Source of the DNA: Shimia aestuarii
GTDB taxonomy: Bacteria; Pseudomonadota; Alphaproteobacteria; Rhodobacterales; Rhodobacteraceae
Length of the DNA: 64,000 nt
Reading direction: 5' to 3'
Assembly: GCF_900114635.1 (NCBI RefSeq)
Contig: NZ_FOTQ01000001.1
Coordinates: 1,488,001-1,552,000, forward strand
This document shows positions 61,561-64,000 of the stretch, piece by piece. The notes beneath the pieces were generated by a model, which was not told the origin of the DNA, searched no databases, and was given only the letters and a program-made list of their open reading frames with translations. Positions within the stretch are counted from its first letter, which is position 1, and the number at the start of each line of letters is the position of its first letter. The translations under genes were made by a program, and so were the position numbers.

Positions 61561-62400
61561 ATGCGTAGTTTTTTGACCGCCTTTCTGACCGTGGTGGCGT
61601 TGGCCGTGCCCGCAGGGGCCCAAACCCTTGAGCGGATCAAGGAAACGAAACAGCTCAACCTTGGATACCGGCTGGACGCGGCGCCGATGTCGTATCAGTT
61701 GGAATCGGGCGAACCGGCCGGGTACACGCCGCTGGTCTGTGTCCGGGTCGCTCAGGAAATCGTCAACCATCTGAAGATGGACGACCTGCAGGTGCAATTC
61801 GTGCCGGTCGGTGTGCAGGACCGCTTTGAGAAAGTGGCGAACGGAGAGGTCGACCTTCATTGCGGCGCGGCCACAATCACGCTTGAGCGGCGTGCGTTGG
61901 TGGATTTTTCGATCCCGACTTTCGTGGATGGCACGGCGTTGATCCTGCCCGTCGCCGCCTCGGAGCAACTTGGGGATTTGGCTGGCAAGAAGCTCGGGGT
62001 GCGGCGCGACACGACGACAGAGACGGCATTGGTCAATTCGCTCAAGCTGGCAGGGTTTGAAGCCGAGCTTGTCCGGTTCTCGTCCCATGGCGACGGCATG
62101 CAGGCGATGGAAAACGCCGAGATTGACGCCTATTTTGCGGATCAGTCAATCCTGGTGGGGCTTATTGCCAAGAGCGCTAAGGCAAAGGACTTCAAGATGT
62201 CGACGGAAATCCTGACCGTCGAAAAACAGGGGTTGGCCATGGCGCGGGGCGATACAGAGTTTCGCCTGATCGTCGATCGGGCGTTGTCCAGCCTTTATGC
62301 CAAGGGCGAGATGCAGAAAGTCATGGCCGAAGCGATTCCGAACCTTCAACCGGGGCTTGCGCTTCGGGCGATGTTCCTGCTGGCGCCGATCGTGGAGTGA
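61561..62400 (+). CDS. amino-acid-type periplasmic substrate-binding protein
   Basis: A 279-residue family 3 solute-binding protein. It has a signal peptide (RSFLTAFLTVVALAVPAGA), the LERIKETKQLNLGYRLDAAPMSY start of the mature domain, VANGEVDLHCGAATITLERRALVDFSIPTFVDG, and VDRALSSLYAKGEMQKV at the end. The substrate is unknown, probably an amino acid. There is no permease or ATPase gene beside it. The hairpin that follows probably serves as a shared terminator with convergent dnaJ. Confidence 0.9.
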   Translation: MRSFLTAFLTVVALAVPAGAQTLERIKETKQLNLGYRLDAAPMSYQLESGEPAGYTPLVCVRVAQEIVNHLKMDDLQVQFVPVGVQDRFEKVANGEVDLHCGAATITLERRALVDFSIPTFVDGTALILPVAASEQLGDLAGKKLGVRRDTTTETALVNSLKLAGFEAELVRFSSHGDGMQAMENAEIDAYFADQSILVGLIAKSAKAKDFKMSTEILTVEKQGLAMARGDTEFRLIVDRALSSLYAKGEMQKVMAEAIPNLQPGLALRAMFLLAPIVE

Positions 62401-62431
62401 ACAAAAGGCGCACCTTTTACGGGCGCGCCTT
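62398..62431. terminator. Bidirectional hairpin between the binding-protein gene and dnaJ
   Basis: AAGGCGC (62405-62411) and GCGCCTT (62425-62431) form a 7-bp stem with a 13-base loop. On the minus strand it is followed by TTTGTT, giving a fair terminator for dnaJ. On the plus strand there is no T-run. Confidence 0.55.
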
Positions 62432-62461
62432 CTGCGATGATTGCGATGTTTCTGGAGGGCC

Positions 62462-63604
62462 TCAGCCCTTCATGGAATCCCAGAAGTTCTTGACCGACTT
62501 GAAGAAGCTGCTGCTTTCGGGGTTGTTCTCTTCCGAGAGGTCCTCGAATTCGCGAAGAAGCTCTTTTTGGCGGCTGGTCAGGTTGACCGGCGTTTCGACA
62601 GCCAGTTCGATCATCATATCGCCGGTGCCTGCACCACGCAGTGCGGGCATGCCTTTTCCCCGCAGGCGCATCTGGCGGCCGGATTGAGACCCTGCCGGGA
62701 TTTTGACCCGGCTGCGGCCGCCGTCGATGGTTGGGACCTCGATATCGCCGCCAAGGGCCGCGCTGGCCATGGAGACCGGGACCCGGCAATATAGGTTGGG
62801 TCCGTCGCGTTCAAAGATCTTGTGCGGAGCGACCTCGATGAAGATGTAGAGGTCGCCCGAAGGCCCACCACGCATGCCCGCTTCGCCTTCGCCGGCAAGA
62901 CGAATGCGCGTGCCGGTTTCAACACCGGCGGGGATGTTCACCGACAGGGCGCGGTCTTTTTCGACACGGCCCTGACCGCCGCAGCTTTTGCAGGGGTTCT
63001 TGATGATCTGACCCAGACCCGAGCAGGTCGGGCAGGTGCGTTCAACGGTGAAAAAGCCCTGTTGTGCGCGGACCTTGCCCATGCCGGAACAGGTTGGACA
63101 GGTGGTCGGCTCTGCGCCGCCTTCTGCGCCGGATCCGTCGCAAGAGTCACATTGCACCGAAGTTGGTACGTTGATCGTCTTCTGGATTCCGGAAAAGGCG
63201 TCTTCGAGCGAAACCCGCAAGTTATAGCGCAGGTCGGCACCACGCGCGGCGCGCTGACGACCGCCGCCGCCTCGTCCGCCCATGAAATCGCCGAACAGGT
63301 CGTCGAACACATCCGAAAACGCGCTGGCGAAATCGCCCTGACCGGGGTGGCTGCCGCGCGGACCACCGCCCATGCCGCCCTCGAAAGCCTGGTGGCCGAA
63401 ACGGTCATAGGCAGCTTTTTTCTCGGCGTCCTTGAGGATTTCGTAGGCTTCGTTCGCTTCCTTGAACTGGGCCTCGGCCTCGGGGTTGTCCTTGTTGCGG
63501 TCGGGGTGCAGTTCCTTGGCCTTCTTGCGATAGGCCTTTTTGATCTCGTCCGCGGAAGCCCCTTTGCTGACGCCAAGCACCTCGTAGAAGTCACGTTTTG
63601 CCAT
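62462..63604 (-). CDS. dnaJ: chaperone protein DnaJ
   Basis: DnaJ delivers unfolded proteins to DnaK and stimulates its ATPase. The 380-residue product has the J domain with the HPD motif ([10 protein letters not shown]), a Gly-rich region, four CxxCxGxG zinc repeats ([32 protein letters not shown]), and the C-terminal substrate-binding domains. It follows dnaK on the minus strand after a strong hairpin. Confidence 0.97.
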   Translation of the reverse strand: MAKRDFYEVLGVSKGASADEIKKAYRKKAKELHPDRNKDNPEAEAQFKEANEAYEILKDAEKKAAYDRFGHQAFEGGMGGGPRGSHPGQGDFASAFSDVFDDLFGDFMGGRGGGGRQRAARGADLRYNLRVSLEDAFSGIQKTINVPTSVQCDSCDGSGAEGGAEPTTCPTCSGMGKVRAQQGFFTVERTCPTCSGLGQIIKNPCKSCGGQGRVEKDRALSVNIPAGVETGTRIRLAGEGEAGMRGGPSGDLYIFIEVAPHKIFERDGPNLYCRVPVSMASAALGGDIEVPTIDGGRSRVKIPAGSQSGRQMRLRGKGMPALRGAGTGDMMIELAVETPVNLTSRQKELLREFEDLSEENNPESSSFFKSVKNFWDSMKG

Positions 63605-63625
63605 GGGTTACTCCTTTGGCACGGA

Positions 63626-63659
63626 ATGAAAAGGGCCGGTCCGGCAACCGGACCGGCCC
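63626..63659 (-). terminator. Hairpin between dnaK and dnaJ
   Basis: GGGCCGGTCCGG (63633-63644) and CCGGACCGGCCC (63648-63659) form a 12-bp perfect stem with a 3-base loop. On the minus strand it is followed by TTTTCATT, so it may partly terminate transcription after dnaK and reduce the amount of dnaJ message. Confidence 0.7.
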
Positions 63660-63684
63660 CAATTTCAGTTCCGATGATGCGCCA

Positions 63685-64000
63685 TTAGCGCTTGTCGCCG
63701 TCCAGATCTTCGAAATCGGCGTCGACGATGTCATCCTCGCCCGGACCTGCGTCCGCGGCGGTGGGCTCGTCACCGGCCTCATCCTGGCTGGCTTTGTAGA
63801 TGGCTTCGCCAAGCTTCATGGCGGCCTCGGTCACGTTCTGGATGCCCGACTTGATCTTGTCGGCGCTCGCATCGTCTTTCTCGAGGTCGTCTTTCAGCGC
63901 GGCAATGGCCAGCTCGATGGCTTCGACGGTGGTCGGGTCGACCTTGTCGGAATGCTCTTCCAGCGACTTTTCGGTCGAGTGGATCAGCGATTCTGCCTGG
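63685..64000 (-). CDS. dnaK: chaperone protein DnaK (C-terminal end, cut by window edge)
   Basis: The minus-strand frame is open from the window edge and ends with TAA at 63685-63687. The visible part (about 104 residues) is the C-terminal lid helix region (QAESLIHSTEKSLEEHSDKV, AIAALKDDLEKDDASADKIK) and the disordered acidic tail GEDDIVDADFEDLDGDKR. The EDDIVDADFEDLD ending is characteristic of DnaK. Only the C-terminus is in the window; dnaJ lies downstream. Confidence 0.93.
   Translation of the reverse strand, partial: QAESLIHSTEKSLEEHSDKVDPTTVEAIELAIAALKDDLEKDDASADKIKSGIQNVTEAAMKLGEAIYKASQDEAGDEPTAADAGPGEDDIVDADFEDLDGDKR

Overview
The window is a stretch of ordinary chromosome from a moderately GC-rich alphaproteobacterium, very probably a member of the Rhodobacterales (Roseobacter group). 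The gene order mnmE-mnmG-rsmG-parA-parB with consensus parS sites, the TRAP transporter with a DctB/DctD-like sensor pair, the hrcA-grpE pair, and the compact head-to-tail operons with 4- and 8-base overlaps all fit that group. I see no insertion sequence, prophage, integrase, CRISPR array, tRNA or rRNA gene. About 60 protein genes are supported; mnmE at the left edge and dnaK at the right edge are cut by the window.

Layout. 1-4.8 kb: tRNA modification (mnmE, mnmG), 16S rRNA methylation (rsmG) and chromosome partition (parA, parB), with two perfect parS sites. 4.8-7.6 kb (minus): rph, rdgB, hemW and a DUF454 membrane protein. 7.7-10.4 kb: hrcA, grpE and a TPM-domain protein. 10.5-14.1 kb: mutS and a ribokinase-like gene. 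14.1-20.5 kb (minus): a complete TRAP system (dctP, dctQ, dctM) with its two-component regulators. 20.5-27.3 kb: msrA, a sulfotransferase-like gene, an SCP2-domain protein, argG, a membrane protein, a secreted glycine-rich protein and ilvA. 27.3-29.1 kb: an Hpt protein and a divergent response regulator/PP2C phosphatase. 29.1-32.4 kb: Nudix proteins, hslO and cca. 32.4-38.2 kb: a half-size ABC exporter with an elaborate leader, a TrmA-family RNA methyltransferase, and a group of small envelope genes (two YkuD transpeptidases, a CAP-domain lipoprotein, a 60-residue exported peptide). 38.2-46.5 kb: hemH, a methyltransferase, comF, grxC, an amidohydrolase, a MarR regulator, ubiG, proline iminopeptidase, a peptide-binding protein and a stand-alone PqqD-like protein. 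46.7-52.2 kb: the rimP-nusA-ylxR-infB operon. 52.2-57.9 kb: a 45-residue small protein, mutT-argJ-ppi and divergent secA. 57.9-64 kb: an uncharacterised exported protein, a PstS/OmpA fusion, radC, an amino-acid-binding protein, dnaJ and the end of dnaK.

The coding content is mostly housekeeping; the unexplained signal is in the spaces between genes. The strongest is a family of three 44-bp intergenic arrays (21338-21381, 32552-32595, 61397-61440). Each has exactly four tandem 11-bp units of consensus RATACCGACGY, about one helical turn per unit. They precede unrelated genes and I cannot assign them to any known regulator. Other points of interest are a DctD-like regulator whose AAA+ domain lacks the GAFTGA loop, a palindrome 100 bases upstream of dctP, an eight-codon leader ORF with a strong ribosome-binding site ahead of the ABC exporter, a terminator just before rimP that could be an attenuator, a ribosome-binding site inside the grpE terminator hairpin, a parAB terminator inside the coding sequence of the opposing gene, and parS overlapping the mnmG start codon.

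All functional calls come from reading the translated sequence and recognising motifs. No database search was possible. Start codons were chosen by ribosome-binding site, overlap with the upstream gene and family N-terminus, and are stated where I moved them.
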